Shown here in pieces: positions 1 to 6,553 of a stretch of DNA of 13,042 nt. Positions within the stretch are counted from its first letter, which is position 1. Each line of letters opens with the position of its first letter. The translations under genes and the position numbers were made by a program. The notes beneath the pieces were generated by a model. That model saw only the letters and a program-made list of their open reading frames with translations. It ran no database searches and had not been told where the DNA came from. The stretch is from an uncultured Oscillospiraceae bacterium (GTDB taxonomy: Bacteria; Bacillota; Clostridia; Oscillospirales; Oscillospiraceae): assembly GCA_934636045.1 (NCBI GenBank), contig CAKTZP010000052.1:1-13042 (forward strand), in the 5' to 3' direction.

Positions 1-207
1 GGACTGTGCTACGCGCATATCTGCATGCCGACCGACTGCATCGGTGCACCGGTCTGCTCGGATGTGTTCCAGAAGCACCTCAAGCAGGGCGTGCAGGACT
101 TTATCCGCATCCTCAGTGATGTTGTCGGCAAGCTGACTGACGACGAGCGCGATTGCCCCTGCTCGCATGCACTGGAGCATGCAATCCTTGCGAAATCGGA
201 CAAATAA
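1..207 (+). CDS. 3' end of MTAP/PNP-family nucleoside phosphorylase (5'-truncated by the window)
   Basis: Only the last 68 residues are visible, read in frame from base 1 to the TAA at 205-207. They align closely with the end of the complete phosphorylase at 1258-2049: both share CYAHIC near the base-binding loop and end in C-x-HAL-[ED]-HAILAK, so the two are paralogues from a duplication. Enzymes of this family cleave a nucleoside with phosphate to give a free base and a sugar 1-phosphate. The visible part includes the loop that contacts the purine (P-T-D-C-I-G, residues 10-15 of the fragment). Asp12 (bases 34-36) appears to correspond to Asp220 of human MTAP, which binds the 6-amino purine, although a one-residue gap is needed in the alignment. 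I infer preference for adenine-type nucleosides. The phosphate-binding half lies off the window. The next gene starts 3 bp downstream. Confidence 0.85.
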   Translation, partial: GLCYAHICMPTDCIGAPVCSDVFQKHLKQGVQDFIRILSDVVGKLTDDERDCPCSHALEHAILAKSDK

Positions 208-210
208 GCC

Positions 211-1245
211 ATGACAATCAAGGACATCGCGAGAAAGGCGAACGTTTCCGTCGCGACCGTATCGCGCGTAATCAACGAATACAAGTGGGTCTCGCCTGAG
301 GTGCGCGCACGGGTACAGAAGGTCATCGAAGAAGAAAACTATCGACCCAACTACAGCGCCAGCGTGATGGCCACGGGCAAGAGCAACATGATCGCCATTA
401 TCGTGCCGAACTTTATGAGCCCATTTTTCGCGCAGTTCACCGGGATCGTTTCGGCACGGCTGAAAACGGCTGGCTATACGCCGGTGCTGTTTCAGACGGA
501 CAACAATCCGGCGGAGGAGGCTGCATACTTTGCCTCGCCGATGTTTCGCATTGCTGACGGCGTCATCAACGTGACCGACGCGCTGAACAACAAGCTCCTT
601 TTGAAGCTGATCCGCCCGCTGCGGGAAAAGAACAAGCCCATCCTGTTCCTCGACCGGTATCTTCCGGCGACGGTAGCGGACTGCGTGATCAACGACAACG
701 TCGGCGGGATGTACAGCGCGGTGGAGTTGCTCTGGCGCAACGGACACCGCCGCATCGGCATGATCACGGGCGGGACCGGTATGACGGTCGTCTCGGACAA
801 GCTGCGGGGCTTCCGCAGCGCAATGAAGGAGCTGGAGCTGCCGGTTTGCGAGGAGTATCTGCGCAACGGCAACTGGACCGTAGAGACAGGCCGCGCCGAA
901 ATGGAACGCCTGCTCAGCATGCCGGAACCGCCGACCGCTGTGATCGCCTGCAACAATTACATCTGCGAGGGCGCGCTGGAGGCGCTGAACGCCGCTGGGC
1001 TGGAGCCCGGCAAGACCTTCTCCCTCATCGGCGTGGAGGAAAGCGACTCTGACGCGCGGCTGTTCCGCCGACTCGGCATCACAACCCTGAAGCTCGACTG
1101 CACACGGCTGGCAGAGTATGCCTGCAATTACATCCTCAACCACCTCGACAGTGCGGAGGAGCCCTACTATTATACAACAACGGAATTCCGGATGGAGCTT
1201 ATCGTCCGCGACTCCGTCGTTAATTTGAGAAAGAAACCACAATAA
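211..1245 (+). CDS. LacI/GalR-family transcriptional regulator
   Basis: This 344-residue protein has the standard LacI-family length and plan. An N-terminal helix-turn-helix occupies about residues 2-22 (TIKDIARKANVSVATVSRVI), with the recognition helix at 15-22, followed by the hinge after Y-R-P-N (44-47). The hinge position usually filled by the minor-groove-inserting Leu appears to be Met53. The remainder is a periplasmic-binding-protein-like effector domain, with family signatures such as N-G-H-R-R-I-G near residue 180 and V-I-A-C-N-N-Y near 250. The gene sits between two paralogous nucleoside phosphorylases and ahead of a nucleoside-type importer, so I infer that it represses this operon and senses a nucleoside, purine or sugar derivative; the ligand is not shown by sequence. 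No clear Shine-Dalgarno precedes ATG 211, only 3 bp after the previous stop, so translation is probably coupled. Confidence 0.93.
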   Translation: MTIKDIARKANVSVATVSRVINEYKWVSPEVRARVQKVIEEENYRPNYSASVMATGKSNMIAIIVPNFMSPFFAQFTGIVSARLKTAGYTPVLFQTDNNPAEEAAYFASPMFRIADGVINVTDALNNKLLLKLIRPLREKNKPILFLDRYLPATVADCVINDNVGGMYSAVELLWRNGHRRIGMITGGTGMTVVSDKLRGFRSAMKELELPVCEEYLRNGNWTVETGRAEMERLLSMPEPPTAVIACNNYICEGALEALNAAGLEPGKTFSLIGVEESDSDARLFRRLGITTLKLDCTRLAEYACNYILNHLDSAEEPYYYTTTEFRMELIVRDSVVNLRKKPQ

Positions 1246-1257
1246 GGAGGACCACAC

Positions 1258-2049
1258 ATGCACCCCATTGGCATTATTGGCGGCAGCGGGTTTTATGACC
1301 TGATGGAAAACGCCGAAATGTTCATCCACGACAATAAGTACGGAAGAAGCTCCGAGATCTTCAAGGGAACGATCGAGGGCTACCCCGTTTACTTCCTGCC
1401 GCGTCACGGGCCGGAGCATCACATTATCGTTCCGCGCATTAACTACCGCGCCAACATGCAGGCGTTCAAGGAGCTGGGCGTTCAGCGCATCATCGCGACG
1501 AACAGTGTTGGCTGCCTGAACCCGGATATCGCGCTGGGCGACATGGCCATTCCGGACGACTTCCTCGACATGACGAAACGCCAGCCGTTTTCGATGTACG
1601 ACGACACCGTTGAGGCATATCACGTGGGCATGACCCCGGCATATTGCCCGGTGGTGCGTCAGGCACTCATCGACGCGGCCAATCAGGTCATGCCCGGCCA
1701 TGTGCACGACCATGTGAAGATCGTCATCACCGAAGGACTGCACTATGAAACGCAGCTGGAGGATCGCATCTACCGCAGCTGGGGCATCGACCTTATCGGC
1801 ATGACCACGCTGCCCGAGGCAATTTTTGCCCGCGAGCTTGCCATGTGCTACGCACACATCTGCCTGCCGAACAACTACTGTATCGGCGTGGAGATCGATG
1901 CGGATGACCTGCCGCGGCTGCTTTCGGCCGGTGTGGAGGCCTTCAAGAAGGTCATCCGCATTGCGGTTAAGACGCTGGCGGACGAGGAAGAGACCGACTG
2001 CGTTTGCAAGCACGCGCTCGATCACGCGATTTTGGCCAAGCAGAAATGA
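1258..2049 (+). CDS. MTAP/PNP-family purine nucleoside phosphorylase, predicted 6-oxopurine type
   Basis: This 263-residue cytoplasmic enzyme is close to the normal length for the MTAP branch of the PNP family. Visible family features are the N-terminal IIGGSGFYDL (6-15), the phosphate-binding RHG (49-51), INYRAN (61-66), the TNSVG loop (81-85), the ribose-side segment TEGLHYET (158-165) and GMT (181-183). The base-recognition loop reads P-N-N-Y-C-I-G (204-210). Asn206 (bases 1873-1875) falls where human MTAP has Asp220, and the second MTAP Asp (222) is Cys208. Asn at this place is typical of enzymes acting on 6-oxopurines (inosine, guanosine), and UniProt describes MTAP relatives whose pocket substitutions switched specificity in this way. 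I therefore infer a guanosine/inosine or methylthioinosine-like substrate rather than MTA. A strong AAGGAGG at 1244-1250 stands 7 bp before the ATG. The stop overlaps the next start (ATGA). Confidence 0.9.
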   Translation: MHPIGIIGGSGFYDLMENAEMFIHDNKYGRSSEIFKGTIEGYPVYFLPRHGPEHHIIVPRINYRANMQAFKELGVQRIIATNSVGCLNPDIALGDMAIPDDFLDMTKRQPFSMYDDTVEAYHVGMTPAYCPVVRQALIDAANQVMPGHVHDHVKIVITEGLHYETQLEDRIYRSWGIDLIGMTTLPEAIFARELAMCYAHICLPNNYCIGVEIDADDLPRLLSAGVEAFKKVIRIAVKTLADEEETDCVCKHALDHAILAKQK

Positions 2050-2747
2050 AGCTGCTGAAGGATACCCTGAGCACCCGGCGCTTTACCGGGCTGCTGACCG
2101 ACCTGGACGGAACCTTGATCCACTCGCAGAACGCAATCTGTGAGGCGCTGTACGAGTGCTTTGCGCACGTCGGTGCACGCGTACCGGAGAAGCAGGAAAT
2201 TCTCGATATGTTCGGCTTGCCTGTCGAGGTTATGCTGCGCCAGCTCGGCGGCATTGCGGTGAGCGACGAGCTGGCGGCGGAGTTCATTGCCGAGTATAAG
2301 CGCCAGTACCCCGTACACATGGCGACCGGCGCGACGCTCATTGACAACGCCAAGGAAACCGTTGATGCCATTGCTGCACAAGGAATTCCGGTGTGCCTGA
2401 TCACCTCCGAGCGGCGCGTGAACGCGCAGTTCATCCTTGACCGGATGGGGCTGACCCCGTCGATCCCATATCTTATCTCGCGGGACGATGTGACACGCTT
2501 CAAGCCCGATCCCGAGCCGCTGCAAAACGCGATGCGCCTGATTGACCGGGCACCCGAGCAATGCGTATACATCGGAGAATCGCCCTTTGACATTCAGGCG
2601 GGCGTGATCTCCGGCGCCTACGTTGCGGCGGTGGCCTCCGGCAACTGGTCGGTGCAGAGCCTGCTCGACGAAAAACCCGATGTCCTTTTGGACGATATTT
2701 CTGAGCTTTTGCCGCTATTCCATCTGTTTAGCGGCGTGGCAAAATAA
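2046..2747 (+). CDS. HAD-superfamily phosphatase (phosphoglycolate-phosphatase/beta-phosphoglucomutase-like)
   Basis: I chose ATG 2046, giving 233 residues, because it overlaps the preceding stop in the common ATGA arrangement and places the first HAD motif near the N-terminus. An ATG at 2004 would add 14 unrelated residues read from inside the phosphorylase. All four HAD motifs are visible: nucleophile Asp19 with Asp21 in DLDGT, motif II T120-S121, motif III Lys153 (FKPDP), and motif IV G-E-S-x-x-D with Glu178 and Asp182. A helical C1-type cap lies between about residues 27 and 95. The expected activity is hydrolysis of a small phosphorylated metabolite. In this operon a sugar phosphate from phosphorolysis (directly or after isomerisation) or a nucleoside monophosphate is the natural guess, but the substrate is inference. 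There is no separate ribosome binding site, so translation depends on coupling. Confidence 0.88.
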   Translation: MKLLKDTLSTRRFTGLLTDLDGTLIHSQNAICEALYECFAHVGARVPEKQEILDMFGLPVEVMLRQLGGIAVSDELAAEFIAEYKRQYPVHMATGATLIDNAKETVDAIAAQGIPVCLITSERRVNAQFILDRMGLTPSIPYLISRDDVTRFKPDPEPLQNAMRLIDRAPEQCVYIGESPFDIQAGVISGAYVAAVASGNWSVQSLLDEKPDVLLDDISELLPLFHLFSGVAK

Positions 2748-2771
2748 AAAAAGAAAAAGGAGTTCCAAAAA

Positions 2772-3854
2772 ATGAAAAAGCTGATTGCTCTTGTTCTTGC
2801 TCTGGCAATGCTCTTCACGCTTGCCGCCTGCGCAAAGACGAACGACGACGCCACCGACCCGGCCACCACGCCGTCCAGTGACGCGAACAACGACACCCAG
2901 ACCCCCGACAACACCGACGACACCACCGGCAACGATACTGACGACTCCGATACCCTCATCTGCATCGTCAGCGAATCTGCACAGGGCGCTCCGTTCTCCC
3001 AGCAGACTTGGCTTGGCTTCCAGAAGGTTCAGGAAACCTACGGCACCCAGATCAAGTTCGTGGAAGCGCTGGAAGCTTCCGAGTATGAGACCCAGCTGCG
3101 CGCGATGGCTGACGCCGGCGCGAAGGTCATTTTCAGCATGTTCGACGCGGTCAACCTTGTTGCCGCTGAGATCGCGCCGGAATATCCCGACGTCCGCTTC
3201 GTCCTCATCGACTGCAACCAGACCTTTGAGATCGACAACGTGACCTGCATCGTCGTTGACTCTTGGGAGCCCTCCTTCGTGGCCGGCGTTGTTGCCGCAC
3301 TGAGCACCGAGTCCGGCACGGTCGGCTGGGTTGGCTGCCTCGACATCCCCGTTATCACCCGTTTCTATGACGGCTTTGCAGCCGGCGTTGACTACGCAAA
3401 CCAGACCTTCAACCTGAACGTTACCGCTGAAAAGACCTACGTCGGCGACGCGGAAGACACCGTGAAGGCCTACGAGGCGACCAAGATGCTGATCTCCAAG
3501 GGCGCTGACGTCGTCTATCAGGCAGCCAATGAGGCCGGCCTCGGCGTCATCAACGCCTGCGCGGACAACAACATCCGCTGCATCGGTGTTGACAAGTGGC
3601 AGGGCGACATCAACGACTGCGTGTTCTGGTCCGCTATCATCTGCATTGAGCAGGGCGTCTTCGACACCTACGAGGCCTACCGCGACGGCAAGCTCGTCGG
3701 CGGCAGCATCAACTACGGTATTGCAAATGATTTCCCGATCTATGCCGATGTGGACTATGAAAAGCTTCCCGACAACATCAAGGAAGCGGTCGACACCGTC
3801 ATGGCAGGCGTTAAGGACGGCACGATCGACGTCTTCGCCTACGGCAACAACTGA
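2772..3854 (+). CDS. BMP-family nucleoside-type substrate-binding lipoprotein
   Basis: This 360-residue protein is the extracytoplasmic receptor of the ABC importer encoded immediately downstream. Residues 1-20 are a lipoprotein signal peptide (KK, hydrophobic stretch, lipobox L-A-A-C with Cys20 as the lipid-modified residue). Residues 21-60 form an Asp/Thr/Asn-rich flexible linker, so the ligand domain starts at about residue 61 (TLICIVSESAQGAPFSQQTW). The domain follows the BMP/PnrA (Med) family: QTWLGFQKVQ, LRAMADAGAKVIF, the WEPSFVAGVVAAL segment, GWVGCLDIPVITRFYDGFAAGVDYAN, and IGVDKWQGD. Characterised members such as Treponema PnrA bind purine nucleosides, which fits the two phosphorylases upstream. 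The exact ligand cannot be read off. AAGGAG at 2757-2762 is 9 bp before the ATG. A hairpin without a U-tract follows the stop. Confidence 0.92.
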   Translation: MKKLIALVLALAMLFTLAACAKTNDDATDPATTPSSDANNDTQTPDNTDDTTGNDTDDSDTLICIVSESAQGAPFSQQTWLGFQKVQETYGTQIKFVEALEASEYETQLRAMADAGAKVIFSMFDAVNLVAAEIAPEYPDVRFVLIDCNQTFEIDNVTCIVVDSWEPSFVAGVVAALSTESGTVGWVGCLDIPVITRFYDGFAAGVDYANQTFNLNVTAEKTYVGDAEDTVKAYEATKMLISKGADVVYQAANEAGLGVINACADNNIRCIGVDKWQGDINDCVFWSAIICIEQGVFDTYEAYRDGKLVGGSINYGIANDFPIYADVDYEKLPDNIKEAVDTVMAGVKDGTIDVFAYGNN

Positions 3855-3867
3855 TTTCGCCCTTGGC

Positions 3868-3897
3868 GCTCTGCGGAGGCTTTCGCCTCCGCAGAGC
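3868..3897 (+). terminator. Intercistronic hairpin after the binding-protein gene (no U-tract)
   Basis: Two perfect 13-nt arms (3868-3880 and 3885-3897, core CTCTGCGGAGGC) enclose a TTTC loop, giving a very GC-rich hairpin 13 bp after the stop. No run of T follows (the next bases are CTCCGAAAAACG), so it is not a typical intrinsic terminator. In binding-protein operons such hairpins usually protect the upstream mRNA 3' end or cause partial termination, giving more receptor than transporter. That role is inferred here. Confidence 0.75.
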
Positions 3898-3898
3898 C

Positions 3899-3950
3899 TC
3901 CGAAAAACGACTGAAAGACGTGGCGAGGCGTTTTTCAGACGCTTTTCGGG
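3899..3950 (+). promoter_or_regulatory. Leader segment with overlapping alternative pairings before the ATPase gene
   Basis: The 5' end of this segment can pair in competing ways. CCGAAAA at 3900-3906 matches TTTTCGG at 3943-3949, GAAAAACG at 3902-3909 matches CGTTTTTC at 3929-3936, and CTGAAA at 3911-3916 matches TTTCAG at 3933-3938. It ends just before the ribosome binding site of the ATPase gene (3956-3962). This could be an mRNA processing or translation-tuning region, or chance structure in a 114-bp spacer. I saw no known riboswitch. Confidence 0.35.
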
Positions 3951-3955
3951 AGAAA

Positions 3956-3962
3956 AAGGAGG
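3956..3962 (+). promoter_or_regulatory. Ribosome binding site of the ATPase gene
   Basis: A perfect AAGGAGG, extended by AG, stands 6 bp before ATG 3969. It supports that start, and reinitiates translation after the hairpin-containing gap that separates the ATPase from the binding-protein gene. Confidence 0.85.
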
Positions 3963-3968
3963 AGTACA

Positions 3969-5480
3969 ATGGAGAATTATCTGGAGCTGCGGAAGATTTC
4001 CAAGTTTTTTGGTGATTTCGTAGCAAACGACGCCGTGGATCTGTCCGTTGCACGGGGCAGCATCCATGCCATCATTGGCGAAAACGGTGCAGGAAAGAGC
4101 ACGCTGATGAACGTCCTTTCCGGCATTTACCGCCCGGACGGCGGCACGATTTTGATCGAGGGAAAGCCGGTTCGCTTTGCGAACCCCACGGCAGCAGCGC
4201 GCGCGGGCATTGGCATGGTGCACCAGGAGTTCATGCTTTACCCTGAGCTGACAGTGCTTGAGAACATTATCATGGGCTATGAGGTGACCTCGGCGCCCGG
4301 CGTGATCAGCCGCAAGCGCTCGCGCAAGGCGGTGGAGGACATCTGCAAGAGCTACAGCTTCAATGTGCCGCTTGACGAAAAGGCAGGCGGTCAGCCGGTG
4401 GCAATGCTGCAGCAGATCGAAATTGTTAAGGTGCTCTACCACGGTGCGGAGATCATCATTTTTGATGAGCCGACCTCCGTCCTGACACCGCAGGGCATCG
4501 AGGGCCTGTTCCGCGCGTTCCGCGCGCTGACGGAAAAGGGCAAGACCATTCTATTCATTACGCACAAGCTCCAAGAGGTGCTGACGATTGCCGATGCCAT
4601 TACCGTTCTCAAGGACGGAAAGGTGAGCGCCAACACGACGCCGAAGGAGGCCTCGGAGAAGGATCTGGCGCGCATGATGGTCGGACGCGACGTGCTGCTC
4701 GGTGCGGTCAAGCTGCCGAAAACGCCGGGAGCAGATACGCTGGTCGTGGAGAACCTGACCGTCCGCAGTGAGAGCGGGCAGGAGCGGGTCAAGCAGGTGA
4801 GCTTCCGCGTCCGTGCGGGTGAAATCGTCGGCATCGCCGGCATTGCCGGCTCCGGCGAAAACGAGCTGATCTCCGCATTGTTCGGACTGACTCCCACGGC
4901 AGGCGGCAAGGTGCTGCTCGAGGGGAAGGATATTACGGACATCCCCGTTCGTGAGCGCCGCCGTCTCGGCATCGGCTACGTGCCGCAGGACCGCAATGCC
5001 GAGGGCAGCAACCGCGGAGCGACGCTGTGGGAAAACTGCATGATGGGCTACCACATTGCCCACGGAGGAAAGAAGCTGCTGATCGACCGGAAGGATATCT
5101 ACGGCTTTACGGAGAATGTGGTCGAAAACTACGCCGTGAAGGCCGGGAGTATTTTTGCAAACGTTGGCTCGCTCAGCGGCGGCAACGTGCAAAAGCTGAT
5201 TGTCGGGCGCGAGTTTTCGCAGGAAAACCGCCTTCTGATCATCGAAGACCCGACGCGCGGCATTGACATCGGCGCGATTGAATTTATTTGGAAGAAAATT
5301 GAGGCGATGGCGGCCGCAGGCGTGGCGATTCTGATGGTGAGTCATGAGCTAAATGAGGTCATGGAGGTTTCTGACCGCATCTTGGTCATGAATGACGGCA
5401 ATCTCTATGACGGCGGCCTTCGCGGCGAAAAGACCGAGGAACAGCTCGGTGTTCTGATGATGGGAGGGCAGGCACAGTGA
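3969..5480 (+). CDS. BMP-type nucleoside ABC importer, double-domain ATPase
   Basis: This 503-residue cytoplasmic protein has two fused nucleotide-binding domains, the arrangement of sugar (RbsA) and nucleoside (NupO/YufO-like) importers. Domain 1 has Walker A GENGAGKST (37-45), Q-loop H-Q-E (85-87), Walker B IIIFDEP (162-168) and H-loop His199. Its signature is unusual: Q-P-V-A-M-L-Q-Q (142-149) where relatives have L-S-V-G-x-x-Q-Q. Domain 2 lacks the Walker A lysine (GIAGSGENEL, 291-300), as is normal in this family, but has an intact signature LSGGN (402-406), Walker B LLIIEDP (422-428) and His459. Walker A of one domain works with the signature of the other, so one composite ATP site is complete and the other is degenerate on both sides. 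The stop overlaps the start of the first permease by 4 bp. The ligand is inferred from the binding protein and phosphorylases. Confidence 0.93.
   Translation: MENYLELRKISKFFGDFVANDAVDLSVARGSIHAIIGENGAGKSTLMNVLSGIYRPDGGTILIEGKPVRFANPTAAARAGIGMVHQEFMLYPELTVLENIIMGYEVTSAPGVISRKRSRKAVEDICKSYSFNVPLDEKAGGQPVAMLQQIEIVKVLYHGAEIIIFDEPTSVLTPQGIEGLFRAFRALTEKGKTILFITHKLQEVLTIADAITVLKDGKVSANTTPKEASEKDLARMMVGRDVLLGAVKLPKTPGADTLVVENLTVRSESGQERVKQVSFRVRAGEIVGIAGIAGSGENELISALFGLTPTAGGKVLLEGKDITDIPVRERRRLGIGYVPQDRNAEGSNRGATLWENCMMGYHIAHGGKKLLIDRKDIYGFTENVVENYAVKAGSIFANVGSLSGGNVQKLIVGREFSQENRLLIIEDPTRGIDIGAIEFIWKKIEAMAAAGVAILMVSHELNEVMEVSDRILVMNDGNLYDGGLRGEKTEEQLGVLMMGGQAQ
5462..5468 (+). promoter_or_regulatory. 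Ribosome binding site deciding a GTG start
   Basis: GGGAGGG at 5462-5468, within the last codons of the ATPase gene, stands 8 bp before GTG 5477. It selects that GTG, overlapping the ATPase stop as GTGA, as the permease start. Confidence 0.75.
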
Positions 5481-6553
5481 AACGAAAACTGCAAGCCGGA
5501 AACGGCGCAATTTATGACCTGCTGAAATATTTGCTGGCGCTGGTCGCCGTCCTTCTGCTGGGTGTGCTGCTCATCGGCCTTCAGGGCCAGAGCGTTGCCG
5601 CCGCAGGCAAGGCCATGCTCACCGGCGCGCTGGGCAGCACCAACCGTATCGGCAATACCATCCGCTGGATCACGCCGTGCCTGCTCACGGGCATTTCGGC
5701 AACGGTGGCCTTCCGCTCGGGCATTTGGAACATGGGCGTTGGCGGCCAGCTCTACATGGGCGCGTTTGGCGCGACGGTCACGGCGCTGTTTGTGCCGATG
5801 TATCCGGTCATTGGACCGGTGCTGTGTCTGCTGGCCGGCGTGCTGGCGGGCATCATCTGGGCGGCCATTCCGGCACTGCTCAAGCGTTTTTTGAACGTGA
5901 ACGAAATGATCACCACGCTGATGCTCAACTATATTGCAACGCTCTTGACGACTTACTTTGTCAAGCTCATCAATGGCATCAGTGCCAACAATAACTCCAA
6001 GGCGCTTGCTACGCCGCTGATCCCGGACGAGGCGCGGCTGACGAATCTGATTCCGAAGACCAACGCGAGCACGGGCGTGTTTATCGCCATTGTGATGGTC
6101 GCGCTGATGTGCTTCATCTACCGCTACACGATCGCGGGCTACGAGATGCGCATGGTCGGCGCAAATCCGCGCTTTGCCCGCACGGGCGGCGTGCGGATCA
6201 ACAAGGTGTATCTGGCGACGTTCCTGCTGTCCGGCGCGGTAGCGGGACTTGCAGGCGGCATTGAGATCCTGGGCGTTTACGGAAAGTTTACGGCCGATTT
6301 TGCCAGCAACATCGGCTGGGATGGCATTATGATTGCGACCATTGCGATGTATCATCCGCTGGCAACGGGCGCCGTCGGCGTGCTTTGGGGCGCGCTGAAA
6401 TCCGGCTCCCTGTACATGGAAGCGATGACGGACACCAACCGTCTGACGGTCGAGGTGCTGCTGGCATTTTTCGTCCTGTTCGTTACCGTGGACTATCGCA
6501 GACTGCTGAAAAAACGTAGCCATGCGCGGAAAGGAGCGGAAAGCCATGCTTGA
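5477..6553 (+). CDS. BMP-type nucleoside ABC importer, first permease
   Basis: This 358-residue integral membrane protein belongs to the branched-chain/ribose-type permease family (BPD_transp_2), in the NupP/YufP position. Hydrophobic segments run through most of the length, beginning with LLKYLLALVAVLLLGVLLIG near residues 12-36. Family landmarks are FRSGIWNMGVGGQLYMGAFGA (about 79-99), NEMITTLMLNYIATLL (about 140-155), the cytoplasmic coupling segment RMVGANPRFARTGGV (about 217-231), and GIMIATIAMYHPLATGAVGVLWGALKSGS near 280-315. The coupling segment contacts the ATPase. The start is GTG, 4 bp inside the ATPase gene, with its own ribosome binding site. It should form a heterodimeric pore with the next gene's product. 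The polar basic tail (KKRSHARKGAESHA) is cytoplasmic and its codons overlap the next start. Confidence 0.92.
   Translation: MKRKLQAGNGAIYDLLKYLLALVAVLLLGVLLIGLQGQSVAAAGKAMLTGALGSTNRIGNTIRWITPCLLTGISATVAFRSGIWNMGVGGQLYMGAFGATVTALFVPMYPVIGPVLCLLAGVLAGIIWAAIPALLKRFLNVNEMITTLMLNYIATLLTTYFVKLINGISANNNSKALATPLIPDEARLTNLIPKTNASTGVFIAIVMVALMCFIYRYTIAGYEMRMVGANPRFARTGGVRINKVYLATFLLSGAVAGLAGGIEILGVYGKFTADFASNIGWDGIMIATIAMYHPLATGAVGVLWGALKSGSLYMEAMTDTNRLTVEVLLAFFVLFVTVDYRRLLKKRSHARKGAESHA
6531..6536 (+). promoter_or_regulatory. Ribosome binding site deciding the second permease start
   Basis: AAGGAG at 6531-6536 is 9 bp from ATG 6546. The earlier in-frame ATG at 6522 lies upstream of this site and would add eight charged residues (MRGKERKA) ahead of a membrane protein, so 6546 is the better start. 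Confidence 0.8.

Noticed and set aside
2004..2045. An earlier ATG giving the HAD phosphatase 14 extra residues
   Set aside because: The extra residues are read from inside the phosphorylase gene, lack family similarity and lack a ribosome binding site; the ATGA overlap at 2046 fits the operon better.
1258..2049. Naming the complete phosphorylase as a plain MTA phosphorylase (mtnP)
   Set aside because: The base-recognition Asp pair of MTAP is replaced by Asn206 and Cys208, so the mtnP name would imply a substrate the sequence does not support.
2715..4442. A 575-codon open frame on the - strand opposite the binding protein and ATPase
   Set aside because: It is a mirror of strong + strand genes with low-complexity V/D/G/R composition and no start signal. 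The + strand lipobox and Walker motifs settle the coding strand.
6522..6545. An earlier ATG for the second permease
   Set aside because: The AAGGAG at 6531-6536 lies downstream of it and is correctly spaced for ATG 6546.
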